Shown here piece after piece: positions 1 to 5,099 of a stretch of DNA of 13,191 bases. Every line of letters starts with the position of its first letter. The first letter of the stretch is position 1. The notes below the pieces were generated by a model. The model was not told the DNA's origin. It searched no databases and saw nothing but the letters and a program-made list of their open reading frames with translations. This DNA is from Smithellaceae bacterium (GTDB lineage Bacteria; Desulfobacterota; Syntrophia; Syntrophales; Smithellaceae). A program made the position numbers and the translations under genes. The DNA lies in the NCBI GenBank assembly GCA_028701435.1, contig JAQVQT010000036.1:1-13191 (forward strand). The letters are read 5' to 3'.

Positions 1-69
1 GCGCGCGTCGCCGAAGACGCGGGGCTCGATGATCAGGACGTCGGGAAGATTTGTTTTAATAATGTTCAT
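1..69 (-). CDS. rfbC: dTDP-4-dehydrorhamnose 3,5-epimerase, N-terminal fragment
   Basis: The first 23 codons of a gene that runs off the left edge. The peptide begins MNIIKTNLPDVLIIEPRVFG and continues DAR, matching the opening beta-strands of RmlC (the conserved 'ViiePrvfgDeRGfF' start). RmlC epimerises C3 and C5 of dTDP-4-keto-6-deoxyglucose, the third step of dTDP-L-rhamnose synthesis, in the cytoplasm. rfbA and rfbB lie upstream on the same strand, which supports the call. The catalytic His and Tyr lie outside the window and cannot be checked. Unlike usual tight rfb operons, 578 bp of repeat-rich DNA separates it from rfbA. Confidence 0.85.
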   Translation of the reverse strand, partial: MNIIKTNLPDVLIIEPRVFGDAR

Positions 70-79
70 AGGCAAAATA

Positions 80-119
80 GGTAATTGGCTAGAGGCGATA
101 GGTAATGGGTGAAAGGTGT
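80..119 (+). repeat. Heptamer array 1 (mixed dialect, plus-oriented)
   Basis: In-phase 7-bp units GGTAATT, GGCTAGA, GGCGATA, GGTAATG, GGTGAAA and a partial GGTGT, preceded by a 9-bp variant GGCAAAATA (71-79). The G-rich strand is plus, so the array points right, toward the palindromic element at 125-285. The units drift from the GGCGATA dialect toward the GTGAAAA dialect along the array. Confidence 0.7.
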
Positions 120-124
120 CATGC

Positions 125-285
125 TGAAAGCTTTGCATAATTACTATCTTGTCATCGCGAGGAGCGGAAGCGACGTGGCGATCTCTTTAAATATCAATAA
201 TTTATGAGATTGCTTCGCTACCCCTTCGCTTTGCTCAGGGCTTCGGCTCACCGCAATGACGGATGTATATTATGCAAACCTCTCA
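125..285. repeat. Nested palindromic element A (MITE-like)
   Basis: Outer inverted repeat: 125-141 (TGAAAGCTTTGCATAAT) pairs with 269-285, whose complement is TGAGAGGTTTGCATAAT, 15 of 17 identical. Inside, GTCATCGCG (151-159) pairs imperfectly with GCAATGAC (253-260), and GCGATCTC (178-185) pairs with GAGATTGC (206-213). The interior is the widespread type 'GTCATTGCGAGGAGC...GCAATGAC'. It encodes no protein. Element B at 5097-5230 has the same kind of outer ends but a different interior. Confidence 0.7.
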
Positions 286-297
286 TATTGATCTTAA

Positions 298-356
298 GTC
301 ATCCGCGCTTGAGGTGTCACCCTGAGCTTGTCGAAGGGCGACCGGCTCACCATGAC
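298..356. repeat. CCCTGAGCTTGTCGAAGGG-type dispersed repeat
   Basis: The stretch starts GTCA and ends TGAC, and contains CCCTGAGCTTGTCGAAGGG (320-338), a sequence I recognise as a common dispersed bacterial repeat. Imperfect stem-loop potential (CCCT/AGGG plus flanks). No coding potential. Confidence 0.5.
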
Positions 357-365
357 AAGATAAGC

Positions 366-449
366 GTAGGGCGTACCTTCAGGTGCGCCGGCGGGTCTGA
401 TAACCTAACCACCTAAAGGTGGCGCGAGGTCACAAGCGGCCCGCCCTAC
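366..449. repeat. REP-like compound palindrome, GTAGGGCG...CGCCCTAC
   Basis: Outer 8-bp arms GTAGGGCG (366-373) and CGCCCTAC (442-449) are perfectly complementary. Within lie GCGGG (391-395) with CCCGC (440-444) and a hairpin CCACCT-AA-AGGTGG (409-422). It shares its CCCTACA tail with the palindromes at 481-504, 544-590, 5448-5472, 5506-5529 and 5557-5584. Confidence 0.65.
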
Positions 450-480
450 ATTGAACGATTAGCCATTTGAAGCATCGCAA

Positions 481-500
481 GGAACGCTCGCGAGCATTCC
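481..500. repeat. GCTCGCGAGC palindrome, copy 1
   Basis: Twenty-bp palindrome GGAACGCTCGCGAGCATTCC with one mismatched pair, followed by CTACC. It differs by one base from the perfect palindrome at 5448-5467. Both copies run within a few bases into a minus-oriented heptamer array, so palindrome and array seem to form a composite block. Confidence 0.7.
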
Positions 501-503
501 CTA

Positions 504-536
504 CCTTCACTTTCCGCTCGTTGCTTTTCACTCATT
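504..536 (-). repeat. Heptamer array 2 (GTGATGA dialect, minus-oriented)
   Basis: Read on the minus strand the units are GTGAAAA (525-531), GCAACGA (518-524), GCGGAAA (511-517) and GTGAAGG (504-510), preceded by a diverged TTAATGA. With array 1 it forms an inward-pointing pair enclosing element A and the palindromes at 298-500. Confidence 0.7.
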
Positions 537-647
537 AAATAAAGAGGCGCTGTCCCTAATTATCGGCGCGTTCGGGGACCGCGCCCTACAACCTCGTCGC
601 TTGTTGGTTTTTCTTAACCCTTAACTACTTAAAACTTAAATCTTTTT

Positions 648-1556
648 TCAATAAATAGAACCGTCCCCTTTTTGGATGAAGGATTTCTCTTTCATAATTC
701 TTTCCAGGTAGTCGCGGTATGTGGATTTGGGGGTGTCTTCGATCACCTGCTTCATTTTCTTTTTATCGACAAAGCCCAGGCGAAACGCGATTTCCTCCAG
801 ACATGCGATCTTCAAGCCCTGCCGGGCTTCGAGCGTGCCGATGAAATGGCTGGCCTCCAGAAGGCTGGTGTGCGTGCCCGTGTCCAGCCAGGCGATGCCG
901 CGCCCCAGCGCAACGACGCGCAGACCGCCACGGCGCAAATATTCCATGTTGACGTCCGTGATTTCCAGTTCGCCGCGCGCCGATGGTTTCATGGCTTTGG
1001 CAATCTGCGTGATGTTTTTGTCGTAAAGATACAGGCCCGGGACGGCATAGTTGGATTTGGGCTTGGCGGGTTTTTCTTCGATGCTGATGGCTTTGCCTTC
1101 GGCGTCAAATTCCACGACGCCGTAGCGCTCCGGATCGTTGACGTAATAGCCGAAGATGACCGCGCCGTCCTGAAATTCTTCGACGATTTTGTTGAGATCC
1201 ATTTTGCCGTAAAAGATGTTGTCGCCTAAAATCAGGCAAACGGCCTCACCGGCGATGAATTCTTCGCCGACCAGAAATGCCTGGGCGATGCCCTTGGGTT
1301 CGGGCTGGACTTTGTAGGAGAGTTTGATGCCCCAGCGGCTGCCGTCGCCCAGCAGGGCTTCAAAGCGCGGCGTATCCTGCGGCGTGGAGATTATGAGGAT
1401 GTCGCGGATGCCCGCCGTCATGAGCGTGGCCAGGGGATAGTAAATCATCGGCTTGTCGTAAACGGGCTGAAGCTGCTTGCTGGCCACCAGCGTCAGCGGG
1501 TAAAGACGGCTGCCCGCGCCGCCGGCCAGGATGATGCCTTTGTTGATTCCTTTCAT
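648..1556 (-). CDS. rfbA: Glucose-1-phosphate thymidylyltransferase (RmlA)
   Basis: Makes dTDP-glucose from dTTP and glucose-1-phosphate, the first step of dTDP-L-rhamnose synthesis. The 302-residue product has the nucleotide-binding loop [11 protein letters not shown] (12-22), the K/Q-rich substrate region [28 protein letters not shown], and the metal-site motif LGDNIFYG (110-117), all diagnostic of RmlA. The ATG at 1556 has a good ribosome site (AGAGGTG just upstream). Family members are usually about 290 residues; here the last ten or so ([11 protein letters not shown]) extend past the normal end. They are encoded by GGGGACGGTTCTAT, which resembles a dispersed repeat. Downstream of hicBA and upstream of rfbC on the same strand. 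Confidence 0.96.
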   Translation of the reverse strand: MKGINKGIILAGGAGSRLYPLTLVASKQLQPVYDKPMIYYPLATLMTAGIRDILIISTPQDTPRFEALLGDGSRWGIKLSYKVQPEPKGIAQAFLVGEEFIAGEAVCLILGDNIFYGKMDLNKIVEEFQDGAVIFGYYVNDPERYGVVEFDAEGKAISIEEKPAKPKSNYAVPGLYLYDKNITQIAKAMKPSARGELEITDVNMEYLRRGGLRVVALGRGIAWLDTGTHTSLLEASHFIGTLEARQGLKIACLEEIAFRLGFVDKKKMKQVIEDTPKSTYRDYLERIMKEKSFIQKGDGSIY

Positions 1557-1568
1557 AATTCACCTCTT

Positions 1569-1596
1569 GAATAGCTCATGGCTTATGGCTCGTAGC
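1569..1596 (-). repeat. Heptamer array 3 (short, between hicA and rfbA)
   Basis: On the minus strand: GCTACGA (1590-1596), GCCATAA (1583-1589), GCCATGA (1576-1582) and GCTATTC (1569-1575), all in one 7-bp register. It ends next to the rfbA ribosome site. The units are a third variant of the GYNANRA pattern seen in the other arrays. Confidence 0.55.
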
Positions 1597-1601
1597 AATA
1601 A

Positions 1602-1850
1602 TTATTTAAATAGTTCATTGATGAGTTCTTGTTTTGATATTTTCAGATATTCGGCAACATCATTTAAAATGTTATTTAATGTTCCTATCTTGATGGCTTT
1701 GTGATCCGGAATGGTAATCTTGTGTTCTTTATTTTGATATATTGAAACCAATCTGAGATGACTGCCTGATTCCCGTGCAACTTCATATTTATACCTATCA
1801 AGAAGTTGTGCCAGTTCCCTGCCGGAAATATCCCTGGGTATTTTAGGCAT
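1602..1850 (-). CDS. hicA: HicA-family toxin (mRNA interferase)
   Basis: An 82-residue protein of the HicA/YcfA family, small double-stranded-RNA-binding-fold toxins that cleave mRNA when not bound by HicB. Visible features are the start MPKIPRDISGRELAQLLDR, the conserved G-S-H (catalytic His31, context ESGSHLRL), and KITIPDH (residues 44-50) followed by the helix GTLNNIL. I chose the ATG at 1850 over one at 1868 because MPKIP is the usual family start and it gives an 8-bp overlap with the upstream hicB, typical of translational coupling. The order antitoxin-then-toxin is a known variant of hicAB. Base composition is visibly more AT-rich than the rfb genes, suggesting acquisition. Confidence 0.9.
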   Translation of the reverse strand: MPKIPRDISGRELAQLLDRYKYEVARESGSHLRLVSIYQNKEHKITIPDHKAIKIGTLNNILNDVAEYLKISKQELINELFK

Positions 1851-2061
1851 AGGCAAACATCTCATCATGAACCATATGCAATCTTATTATTTTGGGTATG
1901 TCTTCTTTTTTATCAAAATGACATTCAAGGGCGTCTTTAATATTGCTTTTCAGTGTATCGAGGGTATCGCCTTGAACAAAAATGGATTGGCCAAGCGCTT
2001 TTGCATTATATCCACCCTCAGGATCTTCTTCTATTACAAAAATCAATTCATTTGTTGTCAT
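1843..2061 (-). CDS. hicB: Short HicB-family antitoxin
   Basis: A 72-residue protein, MTTNELIFVIEEDPEGGYNA onward, matching the N-terminal RNase-H-like HicB domain (the 'v.eedpeGGy.A.....g....GdT.ee....i.ea' pattern is seen as VIEEDPEGGYNAKALGQS and QGDTLDTLKSNIKDAL). It should bind and block the adjacent HicA. Classical HicB proteins have a C-terminal helix-turn-helix or ribbon-helix-helix DNA-binding domain; this one stops right after the first domain, so it is the single-domain form and may not autoregulate by itself. The ATG at 2061 has a strong ribosome site (AGAGGGGG, about 5-6 bases upstream). Longer starts further upstream would read through repeat DNA and are unlikely. Confidence 0.88.
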   Translation of the reverse strand: MTTNELIFVIEEDPEGGYNAKALGQSIFVQGDTLDTLKSNIKDALECHFDKKEDIPKIIRLHMVHDEMFAYA

Positions 2062-2086
2062 CGATTGCCCCCTCTTTCGGGTTTTG

Positions 2087-2115
2087 AATTTACCAAAATA
2101 TTGGAGAAACGTAAA
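2087..2115 (-). promoter_or_regulatory. Candidate hicBA promoter with palindromic spacer
   Basis: On the minus strand TTTACG (2110-2115) and TAAATT (2087-2092) are separated by 17 bp, each four of six to the sigma-70 consensus. The spacer contains an imperfect palindrome CCAATATTTTGG (2093-2104) that could be an operator. This is pattern matching only. Confidence 0.35.
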
Positions 2116-2129
2116 GGCTAAATAAAATA

Positions 2130-2225
2130 GGCGAGGGGCTATGGGCAATAGGCTATAGGCGAGGGGCCAGAGGCGATAGGGGAAAAACAAAAAAAGGCGA
2201 TGGGGAAAACAGGCGATAGGCGATT
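2130..2225 (+). repeat. Heptamer array 4 (GGCGATA dialect, downstream of FHB1)
   Basis: Seven consecutive in-phase units at 2130-2178: GGCGAGG, GGCTATG, GGCAATA, GGCTATA, GGCGAGG, GGCCAGA, GGCGATA. Then an A-rich variant, GGCGATG (2196-2202), GGGAAAACA (a 9-bp variant), GGCGATA (2212-2218) and GGCGATT (2219-2225). The G-rich strand is plus and points toward FHB1. The last unit overlaps the FHB1 stop codon (TAA, 2224-2226). It lies between hicBA and FHB1, so it may belong to either. Confidence 0.8.
2206..2224 (+). repeat. 19-bp inverted repeat, left copy (FHB1 element)
   Basis: AAAACAGGCGATAGGCGAT at 2206-2224 is the exact complement of 2638-2656. The pair encloses the whole FHB1 gene (span 451 bp), so these could be the ends of a small mobile unit or the stem of its transcript. 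Confidence 0.75.
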
Positions 2226-2586
2226 ATCGACTGAAAGTCCGTGCCTTAATCAACGCACCAAGCATTTTGCCAATTTGAATAGCCTTATCTTCAACATCGA
2301 GAAATACATTTTCGTCTATGTAACCAACTTGATACGCTATATCCATCTGAGTTCGAAGCTCGGCAAGTGAACCTTTGGCTATAAAGAAAAAATGAACAGA
2401 TTCTTTATCTGTATCCCTCTCATCACCTTCTGCTATATTGCTTGGCACGCTTACAACTGACCTTCTGACTTGATCACAAAGCGCATAATCTTTTTTAAAT
2501 TTAGTTTGGTTGGTAATGCTATAAATAAGCACGGCTAAATCTCTTGCCTTTTGCCACACCAATAGATCTTTATACCCTTTCCCCAT
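2224..2586 (-). CDS. Four-helix-bundle protein FHB1 (S23/IVP family)
   Basis: A 120-residue all-helical protein of the family first known from open frames inside 23S rRNA intervening sequences; Avd of diversity-generating retroelements has the same fold. Signatures: YKDLLVWQKARDLAVLIY (residues 5-22), the central Q-V-R-R-S-V-V-S-V-P-S-N-I-A-E-G helix turn, FFFIAKGSLAELRTQMDIA, and GYIDENVF before a last helix. Biochemical role is unknown; members are basic and thought to bind nucleic acid. There is no reverse transcriptase nearby, so it is not a retroelement accessory here. It sits between hicBA and rfbB, with inward-pointing GGCGATA arrays on both sides and a perfect 19-bp inverted repeat. 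Base composition is AT-rich compared with its neighbours. About 30-40% alike, by eye, to FHB2. Confidence 0.9.
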   Translation of the reverse strand: MGKGYKDLLVWQKARDLAVLIYSITNQTKFKKDYALCDQVRRSVVSVPSNIAEGDERDTDKESVHFFFIAKGSLAELRTQMDIAYQVGYIDENVFLDVEDKAIQIGKMLGALIKARTFSR

Positions 2587-2593
2587 AACTTAT

Positions 2594-2676
2594 TGCCTAT
2601 TGCCTGTTTTACCTTTTCTTCCTATAGCCTATAGCCCATCGCCTATCGCCTGTTTTACCTTTTCTTCCTATAGCCT
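2594..2676. repeat. Direct repeat of 37 bp within array 5
   Basis: Copies at 2594-2630 and 2640-2676 differ at two positions only (T/C each); a 29-bp core (2602-2630 and 2648-2676) is identical. The period is 46 bp. This indicates recent duplication by slippage or unequal recombination on top of the 7-bp register. Confidence 0.85.
2638..2656 (-). repeat. 19-bp inverted repeat, right copy (FHB1 element)
   Basis: ATCGCCTATCGCCTGTTTT, the exact reverse complement of 2206-2224 on the other side of FHB1. Confidence 0.75.
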
Positions 2677-2695
2677 CTCGCCTCTCGCCTATTAT

Positions 2696-3772
2696 TTATC
2701 TGTTTCCGTACATCTTCTCATAATACTCCCGATAGCTGCCGTCGGTGACGGAGGCGATCCAGGGTTTATGATCGAGATACCATTCCACGGTTTTGCGCAT
2801 GCCGTCTTTAAAATTTACTTTGGGTGCCCAGCCCAGTTCGGTGCGGATTTTCGTGGCATCGATGGCGTAGCGGCGGTCATGGCCGGCGCGGTCTTTGACG
2901 TAGGTGATGAGGGTTCGTCTATTCTTTCCGTCCGCAAGCAGGCCGACTTTTTCATCGAGTATATCACAGATGGTGTGGACGATTTCAATGTTTTGCTTTT
3001 CGCTGTTGCCGCCGATGTTGTAAGTTTCGCCGATTCTGCCCTTCTGCAAAACAGTGAGGATGGCTTCGCAGTGATCGACAACATAGAGCCAGTCGCGGAC
3101 GTTTTTGCCGTCGCCGTAAACGGGCAGCGCCTTTCCCTGCAGGGCGTTGTTGATGACGAGCGGAATGAGCTTTTCCGGAAACTGATAGGGGCCGTAATTG
3201 TTGGAGCAGTTGGTGATCAGCGTGGGCAGACCGTAGGTGTGGAAATAGGCGCTGACCAGATGGTCGGACGAGGCCTTGCTGGCGGAATAGGGCGACCGGG
3301 GATCGTAGGGCGTGGTCTCCTGAAACGCGCCGGTTTCTCCCAGCGATCCGTAAACTTCGTCCGTGCTGACGTGGAGGAAACGGCAGGCGTCTTTTGACGC
3401 GCCGGTTTTGCCGTTTGCGAGCCAGGCTTCCCGCGCGGCTTCCAGCAGATTAAAAGTTCCCATGATGTTGGTCTGGACAAATTCCGCGGGGCCTGTGATG
3501 CTGCGGTCCACATGGGATTCGGCGGCGAAATGGACGACGGTGTCGATCTGCTCTTTGGCAAAAATCCGCTGTACCAATGCGGCATCGACAATATCGCCTT
3601 TCACAAAGCGGTAGTTGGGATTTTTTTCAATGTCGGTCAAATTGCCGGGATTGCCGGCGTAAGTGAGCTTATCCAGATTGACGATTTTGTAATCGGGATA
3701 GTGTTCCAGCGTGTGGCGGACAAAGTTGGACCCGATAAATCCGCATCCGCCAGTGATCAACAAGGACTTCAC
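2696..3772 (-). CDS. rfbB: dTDP-glucose 4,6-dehydratase (RmlB)
   Basis: Converts dTDP-glucose to dTDP-4-keto-6-deoxyglucose with bound NAD, the second step of dTDP-rhamnose synthesis. The 358-residue extended short-chain dehydrogenase has the NAD loop GGCGFIG (8-14), DKLTYAGN (34-41), [10 protein letters not shown] (83-92), the catalytic T-D-E triad in VSTDEVYG (T137, D138, E139), and Y162-x3-K166 in PYSASK. Length fits the family. The start is GTG at 3772, not ATG: it has a near-perfect ribosome site AAAGGAGGT seven bases upstream, and the product starts MKSLLITGG as expected. This strong site suggests that rfbB can be translated well independently of upstream genes. FHB2 lies upstream and FHB1 downstream, both within array DNA. 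Confidence 0.97.
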   Translation of the reverse strand: MKSLLITGGCGFIGSNFVRHTLEHYPDYKIVNLDKLTYAGNPGNLTDIEKNPNYRFVKGDIVDAALVQRIFAKEQIDTVVHFAAESHVDRSITGPAEFVQTNIMGTFNLLEAAREAWLANGKTGASKDACRFLHVSTDEVYGSLGETGAFQETTPYDPRSPYSASKASSDHLVSAYFHTYGLPTLITNCSNNYGPYQFPEKLIPLVINNALQGKALPVYGDGKNVRDWLYVVDHCEAILTVLQKGRIGETYNIGGNSEKQNIEIVHTICDILDEKVGLLADGKNRRTLITYVKDRAGHDRRYAIDATKIRTELGWAPKVNFKDGMRKTVEWYLDHKPWIASVTDGSYREYYEKMYGNR

Positions 3773-3775
3773 TAG

Positions 3776-3788
3776 GATACCTCCTTTA
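3776..3788 (-). promoter_or_regulatory. Strong Shine-Dalgarno of rfbB
   Basis: AAAGGAGGT on the minus strand, seven bases before the GTG start. It fixes the non-ATG start and marks the edge between the gene's own leader and array 6. Confidence 0.8.
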
Positions 3789-3796
3789 AAAGATTA

Positions 3797-3845
3797 GTGA
3801 TGAGCAACGAGTGAACAGTGATGAGTGAGAAGTGGAAAGTGACGA
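3797..3845 (+). repeat. Heptamer array 6 (GTGATGA dialect, downstream of FHB2)
   Basis: Seven exactly in-phase units: GTGATGA, GCAACGA, GTGAACA, GTGATGA, GTGAGAA, GTGGAAA, GTGACGA. G-rich strand plus, pointing into FHB2, whose stop codon (3851-3853) lies six bases beyond. 3817-3828 forms a 12-bp perfect inverted repeat with 4236-4247. Confidence 0.88.
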
Positions 3846-3850
3846 GAGGA

Positions 3851-4243
3851 TCAGGGCGCCTGCTTTCTCTTTAGAATAGATGATTTCAACCCTCCTAATA
3901 TTCGTGAAATTTCCGTTGCCTGTTCACTCATTTGTTCAAATACATCGTTTGATATATATCCGATATCCGAAGCAACATAAAGGTGCGATCTGAGTTCTGC
4001 GCATGAACTTTTGGCTATGACAATAAACTGATGAAATTCAGCGCTGCTGCCTCTTTCAAATCCTTCGGCAAGATTAGCCATGATGGAAACCGCGGCTCTT
4101 TGCATCTGACTGCATAAGCCAAAATCACGACAAAACGGTTCCCGTCTGGTTAAAATATAGATTTTCTTCGTAAGATCCCTTGCTTTTTGCCAGGCAATCA
4201 AATCTTCAAATCTCTGAACTCTTGTTGTTCTCTCATCACTCAT
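3851..4243 (-). CDS. Four-helix-bundle protein FHB2 (S23/IVP family)
   Basis: A 130-residue relative of FHB1 with the same landmarks: FEDLIAWQKARDLTKKIY, an F-x-x-D-F-G-L-C-x-Q-x-x-R-A-A-V-S stretch, N-L-A-E-G-F-E-R, FIVIAKSSCAELRSHL, and GYISNDVF before a terminal helix ending in a basic KRKQAP tail. Role unknown; the fold is that of IVP and Avd proteins. The start is unusual: in-frame GTG (4246) and ATG (4243) both lie in a GTGATGA repeat unit, and the first residues (M-S-D-E) are read from two units of the array. I give the ATG; the GTG adds one residue. Located between rfbB and ydcF, bracketed by inward-pointing GTGATGA arrays. Confidence 0.88.
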   Translation of the reverse strand: MSDERTTRVQRFEDLIAWQKARDLTKKIYILTRREPFCRDFGLCSQMQRAAVSIMANLAEGFERGSSAEFHQFIVIAKSSCAELRSHLYVASDIGYISNDVFEQMSEQATEISRILGGLKSSILKRKQAP

Positions 4244-4288
4244 CACTTTTTACTCGCCACTCATTGCTCATCGCTTTCCGCTCATCAC
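4233..4288 (-). repeat. Heptamer array 7 (GTGATGA dialect, upstream of FHB2)
   Basis: Eight exactly in-phase units on the minus strand: GTGATGA (4282-4288), GCGGAAA, GCGATGA, GCAATGA, GTGGCGA, GTAAAAA, GTGATGA (4240-4246), GTGATGA (4233-4239). The last two units are inside the FHB2 coding start and the first overlaps the ydcF stop codon (4285-4287). Confidence 0.88.
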
Positions 4289-5040
4289 TTGATTTTGTAC
4301 CACAGGCGGCCGACGAACTCCCTCAAGATAAGCGTGTTGTCAAAAAGCCTTACGGACTGCGGAATGTAGCGGAGCGCGGGCGTGCCCGCCGGAGATGAAT
4401 AAAGGTAGCTTGCCGGCAGTGTTATTACGTTTTTGAAATACTTGCGGAATTCCATTTCGCTGCGCTTCATGTGATAGGCGGAGGTCACCAGCCCGATCCG
4501 AATGTTTTTATCGGAAAACATTTTGTCGAGCTCCACGGCGTGCTGGTAGGTGTTTTCCGATTTTTCATCAAGGCGGATTTTCTCACCCGGAACGCCGAGG
4601 TCTTTAGCCATTCGCGCCATCACGACCGCTTCTGTGATCTGCCTTTCACCTTTACCCGAGCAGACAAGCTGTTTGGCTTTGTATGTCTTGAGCATCTGCA
4701 CGGCATGGACCACCCGGACGGCTGTTTCCCGACAGGGAAATGTTTCGCCCAGTGTCCGGATGTCATAGACGCCGCCTCCCAGCACTACGACAACATCAAC
4801 AGAGGTCTTTCCCGGGTTCGGCCGTTCCTGAATGTAGTCCTTTTCCAGATTCCAGCTCAGGTAATTGGACACGGGTTCGATGCTGAAGCCGTAGAGCAGG
4901 ACAATGGCCAGGAGCAGAACCAGTGCGCCGCTTTTTTTCTTGGCGGACCGCAGAACGACGAAAAAAGCAATGACGAGAAGAATAAAAACGATACAAATGG
5001 GATCAATAGAGGCTCTGAACACATCGTAAATTTGATTCAT
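4285..5040 (-). CDS. YdcF/SanA-family (DUF218) membrane protein
   Basis: A 251-residue protein. Two hydrophobic segments (about residues 13-30 and 38-53) are followed by a DUF218 domain: VDVVVVLGGGVYD (about 81-93), CSGKGERQITEAVVMARMA, GVPGEKIRLDEKSENTYQHA, and VTSAYHMKRSEMEFRKYF. These are the conserved blocks of the YdcF/ElyC/SanA family, inner-membrane envelope proteins; ElyC is linked to undecaprenyl-phosphate-dependent polymer synthesis. Activity is not established, so I give no symbol. The ATG at 5040 has GGAG at a proper distance. Its place among O-antigen genes suits an envelope role. Its stop codon overlaps array 7, while its 5' side meets array 8. Confidence 0.9.
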   Translation of the reverse strand: MNQIYDVFRASIDPICIVFILLVIAFFVVLRSAKKKSGALVLLLAIVLLYGFSIEPVSNYLSWNLEKDYIQERPNPGKTSVDVVVVLGGGVYDIRTLGETFPCRETAVRVVHAVQMLKTYKAKQLVCSGKGERQITEAVVMARMAKDLGVPGEKIRLDEKSENTYQHAVELDKMFSDKNIRIGLVTSAYHMKRSEMEFRKYFKNVITLPASYLYSSPAGTPALRYIPQSVRLFDNTLILREFVGRLWYKIK

Positions 5041-5057
5041 GGGTTATCTCCAAAAAA

Positions 5058-5099
5058 GTGGAAAGTGGCGAGTGAAAAGCGATGAGTGGAAAGCAATGA
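5058..5099 (+). repeat. Heptamer array 8 (GTGATGA dialect, plus-oriented)
   Basis: Six in-phase units: GTGGAAA, GTGGCGA, GTGAAAA, GCGATGA, GTGGAAA, GCAATGA. The last unit merges into the left end of element B (TGAGAACTTTGCACA from 5097). Points right, toward element B. Confidence 0.85.

Larger units (their letters stand above)
70..647. other. Repeat-filled intergenic region between rfbA and rfbC
   Basis: No credible gene. In order it holds a plus-oriented heptamer array (80-119), a nested palindromic element with TTTGCATAAT-type terminal inverted repeats (125-285), a CCCTGAGCTTGTCGAAGGG-type repeat (about 298-356), a GTAGGG...CCCTAC palindrome (366-449), a GGAACGCTCGCGAGC palindrome (481-500), a minus-oriented heptamer array (504-536) and a further imperfect palindrome ending CCCTACA (about 544-590). 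A short open frame at 204-416 lies wholly inside these repeats and is not a convincing gene. The last 50 bp are AT-rich with no recognisable terminator. Confidence 0.8.
2592..2693 (-). repeat. Heptamer array 5 (GGCGATA dialect, upstream of FHB1)
   Basis: Read on the minus strand: GGCGAGA, GGCGAGA, GGCTATA, then a 9+9 bp block (GGAAGAAAA, GGTAAAACA), GGCGATA, GGCGATG, GGCTATA, GGCTATA, the same 9+9 block, GGCAATA, GGCAATA. It fills the whole gap between the rfbB stop and FHB1 start and points toward FHB1. It may supply the FHB1 ribosome site (AGG, 9 bases before the ATG). Confidence 0.82.

Noticed and set aside
204..416. 70-codon open frame between rfbC and rfbA
   Set aside because: Entirely made of dispersed palindromes; no ribosome site and no protein-like composition.
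2600..3397. 265-codon open frame on the plus strand
   Set aside because: Lies antisense to rfbB, whose product and start are certain; the translation has no family features and begins in repeat array sequence.
2224..4246. Diversity-generating retroelement (FHB as Avd)
   Set aside because: No reverse transcriptase, template repeat or variable repeat is present; only the protein fold is shared.
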